Of a stretch of 64,000 nucleotides of DNA, positions 16,401 to 25,859 are shown in pieces. A program made the position numbers and the translations under genes. The stretch covers positions 7,509 to 71,508 of the forward strand of contig CATYZI010000011.1 in NCBI GenBank assembly GCA_958415625.1, read 5' to 3'. The notes below the pieces were generated by a model. It was not told where the DNA came from. It saw only the letters and a list, made by a program, of their open reading frames with translations, and did no database searches. Within the stretch, counting starts at the first letter, position 1. Every line of letters begins with the position of its first letter. The stretch comes from an uncultured Collinsella sp. GTDB taxonomy: Bacteria; Actinomycetota; Coriobacteriia; Coriobacteriales; Coriobacteriaceae.

Positions 16401-19400
16401 AGGGCGAAGACCTGACCTTTACATTTAAGTTCACCCTGCCGGAGTCCCAGAAGGGCTACGAGGTGCATGTGTTCGATGCGAACGGCGAGGCCGTGGGCAA
16501 CTCCTTTACGCTCAAGAACGGCGGCACCCATTCCATTAAGGCCGGCGAGACCATTCGCGTGTACGACCTTAAGCAGGGTGACAAGTATAGCGTGAGCGAG
16601 CTCACCACCAAGGGCGAGGAGTCCAACGGCAACGTGCTGGCGAGCATCGTTAACACCGTGACCGGCTCTGCCGATGAGTCAGTGCTTCCGGCTGGCTTTA
16701 GGCTCGTGAGCCGCAGGGCCGGCGGCGAGGAGCAGTTCGGAACCGGCAACACCATCGAGGGCACGATCGCGGCGCTCGTGGGCGGAAACATTCCCGCGAG
16801 CAACAAGCTCGAGTTCACCAACAACTACAGCGCCAGCTCGGTAACGCTCGATGCCCAGAGTGGCCTGAGCGCCAAGAAGGTGCTCGAGGGTCGCGAATGG
16901 GCCGATGGCGATACCTTTACCGCGCAGCTTACAGCCGAGGACGGCGTCCCCATGCCCGAGGGCGCCAGGAGCAAAGTGGCGACGGTCGAGCTCACCATGA
17001 AAGCCCAGACGGCAACATTTGGCGACATCACCTATGACAAGCCGGGCACGTACGCCTATACCATCAAGGAGGTTGTCCCCGGTTCCGATGCCGGGGCAGA
17101 TGGCATAAGCTACTCCGCCGCCTCCTATACTGCGACGGTTGTGGTGGAGGACAACCATGCCGGTGCTCTGGTTGTTACGAGCGTGAAAGTGACGCAGGTG
17201 CGTGACGACGCGGGCGCCGAGACTAATAGGGAGGTTAGCGAGAAGGTAGCGACCTTCACCAATCACTACGACGAGCATGAGAGGGACATCATCATCCATG
17301 CTCAAAAGAACCTGACCGACAAGGCCGGGACCTTCCCGCTTGCCCAGAATACCTTTAGCTTTACGCTCGAAGGCATGGGCGGCTATGCGAATGCCAGCGC
17401 AACGTTCAGCCCCAATACGGTCGACGCGAGCATCAAAGCCCCCATGCCCCAGGGCGCCGAGGGCAACATTGCGACCGTGGGCAACAACGCCGACGGTACG
17501 GTGACGTGGCCGGCGATCTCCTATACCGCCAAGCCGGACGCGGGACGCGCCTACGTGTACAAGTTCGCTGAGAATTCCGGCAGTGTCGCGGGCATGACCT
17601 ATGACGGGTCGGTCTATTACGCTGTGGTGCGCAACGCCGAAAAGGGTGCCGGCATCGAAACCTCGATCGAGTACTACAAGACCGCGGCAAACGGCTCGGT
17701 AGAGCAGCTGAAAACGAACGTCACGCCTTCCTTTACCAATAAATATAGTGTGGACCCCACGAGCGTGACCCTGCAGGGTCAAAAGGCCGTGAGCGGTCGC
17801 GACTGGAACCAGGGCGAGAGCTACACCTTTAACCTCACTGCCGCTACGGATGATGCCAGCACGACCGGTCTGGACAAGACCACAAAGCAGGCGGTGAAGG
17901 ATGGGGCAGTTGCCATTGGTACCAACCAGGCCGTCGCCAGCGCACCCGAGTCGGGACGCGTGGCCTCGTTCGCCTTTAGCACTGAAGCCGCCCCGACCGT
18001 GACGTTCAACCGCGCGGGCACCTTTAGCTTTAATATCACTGAGGACACCGCGCAGGATAGCCAAGCGAGCATGTACATGGACAAGCACACTGCGCGCGCG
18101 ACCGTCGTGGTGACCGATCTGGACAAGGGCACCCACACGGGCAAGCTGCGCGTGTCGAGCGTGACCTACAGCAACACCGATGCCTCCGATGCAGACAAGG
18201 CCGTAACCGACAAGGCTGCCTTTACCAACGCATACCATGCGTCGGGCACCTTTGGCGGCGTTACGGTGAGCAAGACCCTTGAGGGTCGCGCCTCTACCGC
18301 GGGCCAGTTTACCTTTGCCGTGACGGGCCTTTGGTACAACGGCGCCCAGACGTCGGTCGATGGCGCCGAGGCCAACCTGTCCAACAAGGCGGCGAAGGCC
18401 GGCGTGTCCGGCGCCGTGGTGGGCACGAACGGGGCGGAGAAGTTCTTTGCTCGTACGATCACCGAGCGGGATCTGGGCCATACGTTTGCCTATCGCATCC
18501 ACGAGAACCAGCCTGTCGCCGCTGGCTACACCTATGACACCGGCTACACCGGTGATGCCATCGTGCTCGTTAAGGTTCTTGCGCGTGGCGACGACCCTGC
18601 CAAGCTCTACACCGTGACGACCGTGCTCAAGGGTGCGGGTGTGACGGCGGTGCTGGGCGATGCCGGCGATGCGAGCGCACTGACGGACGAAAAGATTGCC
18701 GAGCTCAAGCAAGATGCGAATACCTACGCGCAACAGTACGATGCAAGTGAGGCCGGTACCACAACGCCTGCCGTATCGTTTGTGAACCGCTATGAGGCAA
18801 GGCTCGACTATGGTGCCGCTGGCGGCCTGAAGATCGAGAAGACACTGACGTACCCCGAGGGCGCGACGGTGTTCGGCTCGCCCAAGAGCATGTTCCGCTA
18901 TATCGTCAAGCCTGCCGATGAGACATCTGCCAAGAAGGTCGGCATTACCATGGACGGCAAGGTCTTTGAGACCGCAAACGTCGAGGCCAATACCCCTAAG
19001 ACCGTGAGCTTGGTTCCTGAGCGCGGGCTGACTTTCACTCAGAATGATGCCGGCAAGACGTTTACCTATACCGTGGCCGAGATTGACGACAAGGCGACGG
19101 GCTATACGTACGACAAGACGGTCCATACGGTTAAGGCTGTCGTGGCGGACAACGGCGACGGCACGCTCAAGGTCACGACATCGGTAAGCAAGACGGTTGA
19201 TGGCAAGGACGAGCTCGAGGGCCAGTGGATCTACCCATCGGATGCGACGTCCACCGGTGTCGCGACGGTCAAATTCAAGAACACCTATACGGTCACCGAG
19301 GCGGCAACCTACACCCCGTCCGTGACGAAGGTGGTTGCCGGTGCCGATGCTGAGGGCAAGTTTGCCTTTACCATGACCGCGGCTGACGATGTCACCAAGG

Positions 19401-22400
19401 CGGCTATCGACAACAGCCTCGTCACTGGATCTTCGATGAGTGCCGAAAACAGCTACGTTGAGCAGGCGTTTACAAGGGACAGCCTTGCCGACGGCGCGCA
19501 CGATGAGGTCAAGTTCTCGAAGCTCACCTTTAACGCGCCGGGCACGTATGCGTTTGCTATTACCGAGCGAGTTCCGAACAGCGGCATTGGCGAGTGGAAG
19601 TATGACACGCATGCCTATACCGTGACTGTTACCGTGACCGATGAGGGCGGCAAGCTCGTGGCGCGTGCCGATGGCACGACGGGCGCGAATGGCTTCATCT
19701 TCACCAATAGCTACAGAACTTCGACGAGCTATGAGCTCCAGGGCGGTCTGGAGATCGTCAAGACGCTCGAGGGCAAGGATCTGCATGCCGGCATGTTCGG
19801 CTTTACGGTGACGGGCGAAGACGAGGCCTCAACCGAAAAGCTCAACAAGCTGCTGCGCGCGGACAAGGGCAAACTCATCGTTACCAACGATGAGCCCCAG
19901 GCCGACGGTGCATCTCATACCGGTATTTTGGGCGGCCTGACCTTTACAACGAACGACGTGGATAAGACGTTCACCTACAAGGTGGTCGAGAATATGGGCA
20001 ACAAGGACGGCTATAAATACGATTCCACCTATTGGACGGTTGCGATTGCGGTTAACAAGCGCACCGATGGCTCGGGCTCGCTCTATACTGTGACTACCGT
20101 CAAGCACTTTGCTGCCGATGGGACTGAGCTTTCTAAGGATGAAAAGAACTCCGTGGGCGGTCCTGTCGAGGCTCGGGTATCCTTCACCAACAGCTACGCC
20201 GCGTCCGGAACATTCGACGGTCTCACTGCCGAGAAGGTAATGGACTCCGGCGATAAGATTGAGGCTGGCCAGTATACGTTTGACGTGTATGCGGAGAAGG
20301 TCGACGGCTCGCCCCAATGGATGGATAAGGGTACAACTCAGGCGAGCGACAACCGTACCGCGACGGTCGACTTCGGTAAGGTTTACTTTAAGCTTGGCGA
20401 TGCTGCGAGCGGGTCTCATGGGCTGACGATTGATCTTACCAGAGCCGTCAACGACGGCGTTGCCACCAAGCGCCACAATGCCGACCACACCACTACCTAC
20501 AGCTTTAACCTGGTGGCAAAGGAGCGCTTGACCAACCTGCCAGATGGCGTTCGTCCCGTGGATACGTCCGCGACGTGCCGCGTGCTGCTCGAGGTGACCG
20601 ACGACAACAACGGTAACCTTACGTCCAAGGTGACCTATCGCGATGGTACCGAGGACGGCAAGATCGTCTTCCACAACACACGCGATAAGGTCAAGACGAT
20701 CGGCACGGTCGCGGAGCCCAGCGTGGATATCGACGGGCAGCTGCTCTCCGTGGGTGACTCCTATGTCTACACCATCAACTGGGTTAACAACGAGGCCGAT
20801 GATAGTGGCACTGCCAACGTGACCGTGACCGACGAGCTGCCCGCCGGCGTTGTGTTCGAGGCCTTTGAGGGCGAGAACGCCGATAAGGGCGCCGCGGACG
20901 GCCAATCGCTCACCTGGAACCTGGGCCAGCAGCCTGCGGGCAGCTACGGTTCGGTGCGCGTGCGCGTCAAGATTACCGAGGATGCCGTGAAGGATGCCCA
21001 GAGTGCGGTCGGCACTATCGACAACACTGCCACCGTTACGGTCGGCAAAAAGAGCTATACCGGCACCACGACCAACTACGTGCCCAAGAAGTCCGAGAGC
21101 GATGCTCAAGATTCGACAGGATCGGGTGTGGCGCTGGGCGATGAGCTTACCTATACCATTAGCTACAAGAATACCGAGGGCGCGCCGGCTACGGTGACGA
21201 TCTCCGATACCGTTCCTGCGGGGACCGAGTTCGTGGAGTTCGCGGGCGACCATAAGGATGCCGGCTCCAAGGACAAGGACGGCAATCTCACCTGGAAGCT
21301 GACGGATGTTCCCGCCGGCGAGGAGGGCACGGTTCAGTTTAAGGTCCGCGTGACCGAGGACGCGTTTAAGAGTGGCGGCGCTTCGGGCGACATCTCCAAC
21401 CAGGCGTCGGTGACGGTTGGTAACAACCCTGCCGTTAAGACCAACACCACTACCGATGAGGTCTCTGATGGCCGCCTGACGCTGAGCAAAACGGTCACGG
21501 CAGCCGAAGGCATCACCGCACCCAACAAGGAATTCACCTTTAAGGTGCTGCTCTACCAGGCCGATGGCACAACGCCTCTGGCCGGCACCTTTGCGTACGC
21601 CGGTCGTCCCAACGGCACCAACGGCACCTATGTAAGCGGGCAGATCAAGAGCGGTGACACCATCGCGCTTAAGGCCGGTGGCTCCGTGACGGTTACCGTG
21701 CCCGTGGGCGCGCACTACGAGGTGCAGGAGCTCGACTCCAAGGGCAGCCTCATGACGAGCGAGGACGGCTTTGCGGTTGCCGACAAGACGAACCCGCAGA
21801 AGGGCACCGTCAAGCAGGCGACGCAGGCGGACTTCACCAATGCCTACAGCGTGGAGTCCACGAAGGTGGAGAGTGCCTTTAAGGTGCAAAAGAAGATTTC
21901 CGGTCGCAACTGGACTAAGGCGGATGCCTTTACCATGACGCTGACTGCCGAGGGCGAGGCGCCCATGCCCGAGGGCGCCAAGGAGGACGTGGCGACGATT
22001 ACGCTGAAGAAGGACGTTCAGGTTGGCAACTTTGGCACCATCGAGTACACCAAGCCCGGAACCTATACCTATGTGATTGCCGAGCAGGCGGGTGACGAGA
22101 CGGCGCTCACCTTCTCGAAGGCCACCTATCGCGCCACCGTCACGGTGACCGACGACGGCGCCGGCAAGCTGACTGCCAAGACCAAGATTGCACAGCTGAC
22201 CGACGATGCCGGCGACGCTGTTGAGCGCACGGCCGAGGCGGCGGTCTTTACCAACACCGCTAAGACCGGTGCCCTCACCGTCAAGAAGACGGTCGTCGGC
22301 GGCGACAGCCAGCGCGAGTTCGGCTTCACGGTGGCGCTCACCGACGGGGACGGCGAGCCCGTCTCCGGCACCTTCGGCGAGGGCGAGGGCGCCGTGACGT

Positions 22401-25400
22401 TCACGGACGGCAGGGCGACCTTCACGCTCAAGCACGGCGGGGAGAAGACCGTCGCCGGCCTGCCCGTGGGCGCGCGTTACACCGTGACCGAGGACGCCGC
22501 CGAGGGCTACGCGACCATGGTCGACGGGGCGGCCGGCTCCAAGGCCGAGGGCACCGTGACCGAGGGCGGCGCGACCGTCGCGTTCACCAACACGTACGGC
22601 ACGGCCACCGAGGGCAGGGACGTCTCCACCGGGGGGCTCTTCACCAAGACGCTCGAGGGCCGCGACTGGGCGGAGGGCGACAGCTTCCAGTTCACGCTCA
22701 CGGGCGAGGGCGGCGCGCCCATGCCCGAGGGCTCCGCCGACGGCTCCAAGACCGTCAGCGTGACGGCTGCCGGGACCAAGGCGGGCGAAAAGGTCGCCTT
22801 CGACTTCGGCTCCATCCGCTACACGCTTAACGACATCAAGGACGCCGGGTTCGCCGAGGTCGGCGGCAAGCGCGTGCGCGCCAAGACCTTCACCTACACG
22901 GTGCGCGAGGTCAGGCCCGCTGACGGCTCGGCCATCGCCGGCGTGGACTACGACGGCCATGCCGCCACGATGACGGTGACCGTGACCGACGACGGCTCGG
23001 GTAACCTCACGGCCTCGACGCCCGCGATCGCGCAGGCGAGCGGCGGCGACTTCGTGAACACCTACACGACCGGGCTCGACTACTCGGCCCGCGCGGGCGT
23101 GCGCCTGTCCAAGACGCTTACCGGCCGCGCCATGGAGGCGGGGCAGTTCGCCTTCACCGTGACCGCCGACGACGAGACGGCCGCCAAGCTCGGCCTCAAG
23201 ACCGGCAAGGATGTCTACACCGTAGCCGCGGCAGATGACGGAGAGGCCGACCTGGTCGACCTCATCGGCGGTGCCGCGGAGGGCGACGTGAAGTTCACCG
23301 ACGCCGACGCGGGCAAGACCTACAGCTTCACCGTCACCGAGACCAAGCTCGGCGGCGAGGGCTACACCAACGACACCGCGCCGCGCACGGTGACCATCGC
23401 GCCCGGCTACGACGCCGCGACGGGCAAGCTCACGGTCGCGACCACGGTTGCCAAGGACGGTGTCGAGGTCGCACGCAGCGAGGTCTCCACGGCGGATGAC
23501 GCCACGTCGGCGCCCGCGCCCGTGACGGTCGCGTTCCAGAACTCCTACGAGGCCACCGGCGTGCTCGGCGGCGAGGGCAACGTGGCAATTAACGCCACCA
23601 AGACGCTGACGGGCCGCGCCGCGGCGGCGGGCGAGTTCTCGTTCTCCGTCCGCGATGCCCGGGGCAACGTGGCCGCGACCGCGACCAACCGGGCCTCCGG
23701 CGACGGCGAGGCCGCGGGACTCGCGTTCTCGCCCATCTCCTACACCACCGACGCTCTCGAGCGGATGGTGGCGGACGGCACCGCCACCAGGGCCGCCGAC
23801 GGCTCCTGGGTCATTCCCTATACCGTATCCGAGGACGGCACGGACCGGCTGCCCGCGGGCGTGACGGCGGTCGCCTCGAGCTTCGGCATCACGGTCAAGA
23901 TGGCGGATGACGGCAAGGGCGGGCTGGATGTGGCCGTGGTCTACCCCGAGGGCTCCGGCGGCACGCTGTCGTTCGTGAATGCCTATAGAGCCGGCGAGGC
24001 GACGGTTGACCTCGCGGGCACCAAGACGCTGGCGCTCGGCCAGGCCGGTCTCGGCCTGGCGCAGGCCGACATCGCGGGCAAGTACACCTTTAAGATTGAG
24101 CCGCTGGACGGCGCGCCCGCACTGGTCGACGCTTCGGGTAAGACAGTGACCGAGGCGACCAACGACGCCGCCGGCAACGTCGAGCTGGGCCACGTCACGT
24201 TCAGGCAGCCGAGCGACCTCGACGACGTCGAGATCGACCGCGACGGCCTGCGCACCAAGACGTTCGCCTACCGGGTGAGCGAGTCCGGCTCGGTCGACGG
24301 CGTGGCCAACGACGCGACGGCGACCAGGACCTTCACGGTCAGGGTGGTCGAGGACACCAACGCGGGCACGCTCGCCGCGGAGGTCCTGCCCGCAGAGGGC
24401 ACGCCCGAGGGCAAGGGCGCGTTCGAGTTCACCAACACCTACGGCGTGAACCCGACGCCGAGCTCCGTCACCGACCAGATCACGGTGAGCAAGAAGCTCG
24501 AGGGCCGTGACCTGGCCGAGGGCGAGTTCGAGTTCCAGCTGGTCGAGATTGCCGCCGACGGCAGTGAGAGCGTCGCGGCGACGGGCAGGAACGCCGCCGA
24601 CGGCACGGTCGCGCTCAGCCCCGTCACCTACACCGCGCCCGGCACGCACGGCTACGAGCTGCGCGAGGTCGCCGGCACGGCGGGCGGCGTGACGTACGAC
24701 AGGGCGACGTACCGCGTGCGCACGACGGTCACCGATGCCAAAAACGGCACGCTCACCATCAAACACGAGCTTGTGGATGCCGAGGGCAATCCCACGGGAG
24801 GCGACTCGGTGACGTTCACCAACGGCTACGAGGCCGCGCCCGTCACCCTCAAGCTGGGCGCCGCCAAGGTGCTCAAGGGCGCCGAGCTCAAGGCGGGTCA
24901 GTTTAGCTTTGAGCTCAAGAGCCTGGATGGCAAGGTCATGTCGACCGCCAGGAACGCCGCCGACGGTAGCGTCACGTTCGACGCGCTGACCTTCAAGCAG
25001 GCCGGCACCTACACCTTCACGGTGAGCGAGGTCGACGACGGCCAGGCGCACGTGACCTACGACAGGGCCGTGCGTAAGATCGTCGTCACGGTGAGCGACG
25101 AGGACGCTGACGGCACCAAGACGGGCTACCTGTCGGCGAAGGTCTCCTACGAGGGCGGCGCCAACGTGCCGCCGGTCTTCACCAACAGCTACGCCGAGGA
25201 GCCCGGGACCCCCGGCACCCCCGAGAACCCCGGCACGCCGGGCGGCGGTTCGGGCGGCGGTTCCGATAGCGGCTCCGGCAGCGGCGGCTCCGGCGGCAGC
25301 TCCAAGGGCGGTATGCCCGACACCGGCGACCGCAGCCTGCCGGTTGAGGCACTCGGCGCCATGGCCGGCATCGGCGCGCTGGCCGTCGCGGGCGGCGCGG

Positions 25401-25423
25401 TCCTGTACCGCAGGCGCCGCTAG
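13454..25423 (+). CDS. Giant sortase-anchored adhesin/pilin-like protein with isopeptide domains
   Basis: The product has about 3,989 residues. A signal peptide ends near residue 47 (GATSASA, then AVS). Residues about 57-400 are a fibro-slime domain (DDDVWVYIDGVLVGDLGG). Two CnaB-like domains follow (about 406-493 and 703-810), then some sixteen repeats of the streptococcal FctA/Spy0128 pilin type. Each opens with K-x-L-x-G-R, has PGTY/ITE in the middle and ends in FTNxY, supplying the Lys, Glu and Asn of self-made isopeptide bonds. Two DUF11-like repeats lie at about 2416-2666. A Gly/Ser/Pro linker leads to MPDTG at 3954-3958, a hydrophobic helix and a YRRRR tail, a variant LPXTG anchor. GGGGAGGG precedes the ATG. 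No sortase gene is in the window. From about residue 2938 the DNA becomes visibly more GC-rich, with islands of the older style, suggesting domain exchange. Confidence 0.93.
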   Translation: MNRVCARAREMLKPFGKKTNTAKRVLRVLAVPLAACALMFGATSASAAVSDHTVQTVNPTGTTVNLFDYWVVDGDNDSSKNVNNDNKNDNTGINKDHQLKFNGGAGTGINKWTGRSNINGFGRLSFVENTLVNGYPSIKAGTHTSQGQGVNYTDESLAYLFNNDSQANGKQNGKAVYNNVKGLFQLKDGYYVYDSYGSDGNSGNYAVYNSATNSFDVYDKAGVYKGDASKETNLGQFFPFDSASKVFDENGNNLSPKKIVDGSTDLNHHFGMSMTTEFVQPNGGKTTKGEDMIFKFSGDDDVWVYIDGVLVGDLGGIHEKATLEIDFATGAVHIGHVDNANDAEKTIQDTTIKAMFEAAGADTKNFRDNTFRDSTKHTLSFFYLERGAGASNMSLKFNLTTLPSSEVEKVDQNGEAVQGATFKLYRSNGPDADWNAGELVAQGTTDAKGQLVLLKSDGKSDGSVLSFDEEHAAGHDYFVLKEVGLPVGYRSSLTSSTSATPGELHLQYKQAASGTGGVVVAPQTTVTTADGKQWTGSRMWLNGGYLAAKETISLSKDKKDNKGKAISSGTTFAVVLKLTGAGEDHTSEDAWTAVTGNPLDGYKLCSKHGIAGAVEAAQSADTSVFAVNTKGDYEVTVRSLPGDIEKYAAMLQDKSQSEYTVAAYHTTASSLAEATTENTSMVEYQSINRQFSTVIHLTNVQNRLFVQKVDDLGEPVNGATFELYKADDVTGNSPSTYAIKPNATPYDTVRAKGMTYPYEIKGAACFPLDSNNHAPLTKGTYYLRESVSPDGYEINNTITKVIVDDSGVYVDAGEKGDDVLSLSGPGSLIASLAQFGSPGSIDNTLTHIKGKLQSATNTDDKGNLAWAQTSTAKGVTPTLADGLMHMRYEEKTQGTKTVLRYVEDKGVRDGQLATIFADTGINRMALYQDDDVTNGTDLGTLQLNHLFTTATAVQYTDRRVARLQVTKTVTADDGLTAPTKDAKGEDLTFTFKFTLPESQKGYEVHVFDANGEAVGNSFTLKNGGTHSIKAGETIRVYDLKQGDKYSVSELTTKGEESNGNVLASIVNTVTGSADESVLPAGFRLVSRRAGGEEQFGTGNTIEGTIAALVGGNIPASNKLEFTNNYSASSVTLDAQSGLSAKKVLEGREWADGDTFTAQLTAEDGVPMPEGARSKVATVELTMKAQTATFGDITYDKPGTYAYTIKEVVPGSDAGADGISYSAASYTATVVVEDNHAGALVVTSVKVTQVRDDAGAETNREVSEKVATFTNHYDEHERDIIIHAQKNLTDKAGTFPLAQNTFSFTLEGMGGYANASATFSPNTVDASIKAPMPQGAEGNIATVGNNADGTVTWPAISYTAKPDAGRAYVYKFAENSGSVAGMTYDGSVYYAVVRNAEKGAGIETSIEYYKTAANGSVEQLKTNVTPSFTNKYSVDPTSVTLQGQKAVSGRDWNQGESYTFNLTAATDDASTTGLDKTTKQAVKDGAVAIGTNQAVASAPESGRVASFAFSTEAAPTVTFNRAGTFSFNITEDTAQDSQASMYMDKHTARATVVVTDLDKGTHTGKLRVSSVTYSNTDASDADKAVTDKAAFTNAYHASGTFGGVTVSKTLEGRASTAGQFTFAVTGLWYNGAQTSVDGAEANLSNKAAKAGVSGAVVGTNGAEKFFARTITERDLGHTFAYRIHENQPVAAGYTYDTGYTGDAIVLVKVLARGDDPAKLYTVTTVLKGAGVTAVLGDAGDASALTDEKIAELKQDANTYAQQYDASEAGTTTPAVSFVNRYEARLDYGAAGGLKIEKTLTYPEGATVFGSPKSMFRYIVKPADETSAKKVGITMDGKVFETANVEANTPKTVSLVPERGLTFTQNDAGKTFTYTVAEIDDKATGYTYDKTVHTVKAVVADNGDGTLKVTTSVSKTVDGKDELEGQWIYPSDATSTGVATVKFKNTYTVTEAATYTPSVTKVVAGADAEGKFAFTMTAADDVTKAAIDNSLVTGSSMSAENSYVEQAFTRDSLADGAHDEVKFSKLTFNAPGTYAFAITERVPNSGIGEWKYDTHAYTVTVTVTDEGGKLVARADGTTGANGFIFTNSYRTSTSYELQGGLEIVKTLEGKDLHAGMFGFTVTGEDEASTEKLNKLLRADKGKLIVTNDEPQADGASHTGILGGLTFTTNDVDKTFTYKVVENMGNKDGYKYDSTYWTVAIAVNKRTDGSGSLYTVTTVKHFAADGTELSKDEKNSVGGPVEARVSFTNSYAASGTFDGLTAEKVMDSGDKIEAGQYTFDVYAEKVDGSPQWMDKGTTQASDNRTATVDFGKVYFKLGDAASGSHGLTIDLTRAVNDGVATKRHNADHTTTYSFNLVAKERLTNLPDGVRPVDTSATCRVLLEVTDDNNGNLTSKVTYRDGTEDGKIVFHNTRDKVKTIGTVAEPSVDIDGQLLSVGDSYVYTINWVNNEADDSGTANVTVTDELPAGVVFEAFEGENADKGAADGQSLTWNLGQQPAGSYGSVRVRVKITEDAVKDAQSAVGTIDNTATVTVGKKSYTGTTTNYVPKKSESDAQDSTGSGVALGDELTYTISYKNTEGAPATVTISDTVPAGTEFVEFAGDHKDAGSKDKDGNLTWKLTDVPAGEEGTVQFKVRVTEDAFKSGGASGDISNQASVTVGNNPAVKTNTTTDEVSDGRLTLSKTVTAAEGITAPNKEFTFKVLLYQADGTTPLAGTFAYAGRPNGTNGTYVSGQIKSGDTIALKAGGSVTVTVPVGAHYEVQELDSKGSLMTSEDGFAVADKTNPQKGTVKQATQADFTNAYSVESTKVESAFKVQKKISGRNWTKADAFTMTLTAEGEAPMPEGAKEDVATITLKKDVQVGNFGTIEYTKPGTYTYVIAEQAGDETALTFSKATYRATVTVTDDGAGKLTAKTKIAQLTDDAGDAVERTAEAAVFTNTAKTGALTVKKTVVGGDSQREFGFTVALTDGDGEPVSGTFGEGEGAVTFTDGRATFTLKHGGEKTVAGLPVGARYTVTEDAAEGYATMVDGAAGSKAEGTVTEGGATVAFTNTYGTATEGRDVSTGGLFTKTLEGRDWAEGDSFQFTLTGEGGAPMPEGSADGSKTVSVTAAGTKAGEKVAFDFGSIRYTLNDIKDAGFAEVGGKRVRAKTFTYTVREVRPADGSAIAGVDYDGHAATMTVTVTDDGSGNLTASTPAIAQASGGDFVNTYTTGLDYSARAGVRLSKTLTGRAMEAGQFAFTVTADDETAAKLGLKTGKDVYTVAAADDGEADLVDLIGGAAEGDVKFTDADAGKTYSFTVTETKLGGEGYTNDTAPRTVTIAPGYDAATGKLTVATTVAKDGVEVARSEVSTADDATSAPAPVTVAFQNSYEATGVLGGEGNVAINATKTLTGRAAAAGEFSFSVRDARGNVAATATNRASGDGEAAGLAFSPISYTTDALERMVADGTATRAADGSWVIPYTVSEDGTDRLPAGVTAVASSFGITVKMADDGKGGLDVAVVYPEGSGGTLSFVNAYRAGEATVDLAGTKTLALGQAGLGLAQADIAGKYTFKIEPLDGAPALVDASGKTVTEATNDAAGNVELGHVTFRQPSDLDDVEIDRDGLRTKTFAYRVSESGSVDGVANDATATRTFTVRVVEDTNAGTLAAEVLPAEGTPEGKGAFEFTNTYGVNPTPSSVTDQITVSKKLEGRDLAEGEFEFQLVEIAADGSESVAATGRNAADGTVALSPVTYTAPGTHGYELREVAGTAGGVTYDRATYRVRTTVTDAKNGTLTIKHELVDAEGNPTGGDSVTFTNGYEAAPVTLKLGAAKVLKGAELKAGQFSFELKSLDGKVMSTARNAADGSVTFDALTFKQAGTYTFTVSEVDDGQAHVTYDRAVRKIVVTVSDEDADGTKTGYLSAKVSYEGGANVPPVFTNSYAEEPGTPGTPENPGTPGGGSGGGSDSGSGSGGSGGSSKGGMPDTGDRSLPVEALGAMAGIGALAVAGGAVLYRRRR

Positions 25424-25434
25424 CGATATGGGCG

Positions 25435-25470
25435 AGTGGGGCGAATCCATCCGATGGGTTCGCCCCACTT
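25435..25470 (+). terminator. Adhesin terminator hairpin
   Basis: AGTGGGGCGAATCCAT pairs with ATGGGTTCGCCCCACT (one mismatch) around a 3-nt loop. It lies 12 bases after the adhesin stop and has only a short T tract. Confidence 0.75.
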
Positions 25471-25503
25471 GCCGTGGCGGGCGGGAGCAGGTAAGATATA
25501 CCG

Positions 25504-25627
25504 AGCGCCTAGCGCGTTCGATGGGTTCGGATGACGACATGTTCCGAATCTGGTCAGGTCCGGAAGGAAGCAGCCATAAGGAGCCTCTGTCGGGCATCCG
25601 AATCCATCGAGCGCGAAGGCGCTTTTT
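25504..25627 (+). ncRNA. ffs: Signal recognition particle RNA (small type)
   Basis: It contains the conserved apical domain GGTCAGGTCCGGAAGGAAGC followed by AGCC. The flanks TTCGGATG and CATCCGAA pair, as do GCGCC (25505) and GGCGC (25618), and TTTTT follows. The size of about 120 nt fits a 4.5S-like bacterial SRP RNA that binds Ffh for membrane targeting of nascent proteins. The exact 5' end is estimated from the pairing. Confidence 0.93.
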
Positions 25628-25774
25628 GGTGCCGCGGCTACCCGCGAGTGCCGGCAGGGTCACATTTATCTGAATAATTTAATCCCGTGCCTTTTGCTGC
25701 TCGCTGGCGTTGTCTGGAGCACGGTGACTATGTGGTTTAAGAGGCGGCGGTGCTGTTGCTTGGATTTTGCAGTT

Positions 25775-25816
25775 AAAGAGGCCCGTTTCCCTAGGTGGGG
25801 AAACGGGCCTCTTTTT
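25775..25816. terminator. Bidirectional terminator
   Basis: AAAGAGGCCCGTTTCCC pairs with GGGGAAACGGGCCTCTTT with a short loop and T or A tracts on both sides. It separates the SRP RNA from the convergent surface-protein gene. Confidence 0.9.
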
Positions 25817-25859
25817 GTCTCTGGGCTTGTGGATTGGCGGGGACAATAGCCGCTGGCAG

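Noticed and set aside
16679..19786. Open frame of 1,035 codons on the minus strand inside the adhesin gene
   Set aside because: Same reason: it is opposite a repetitive coding sequence, and its product is a His/Arg/Gly-rich string without domain features.
19829..25663. Open frame of 1,944 codons on the minus strand opposite the adhesin gene
   Set aside because: It mirrors the codon structure of the adhesin repeats, has no ribosome site or recognisable domain, and ends where the GC-rich bias ends. Long antisense frames are expected opposite biased high-GC genes.
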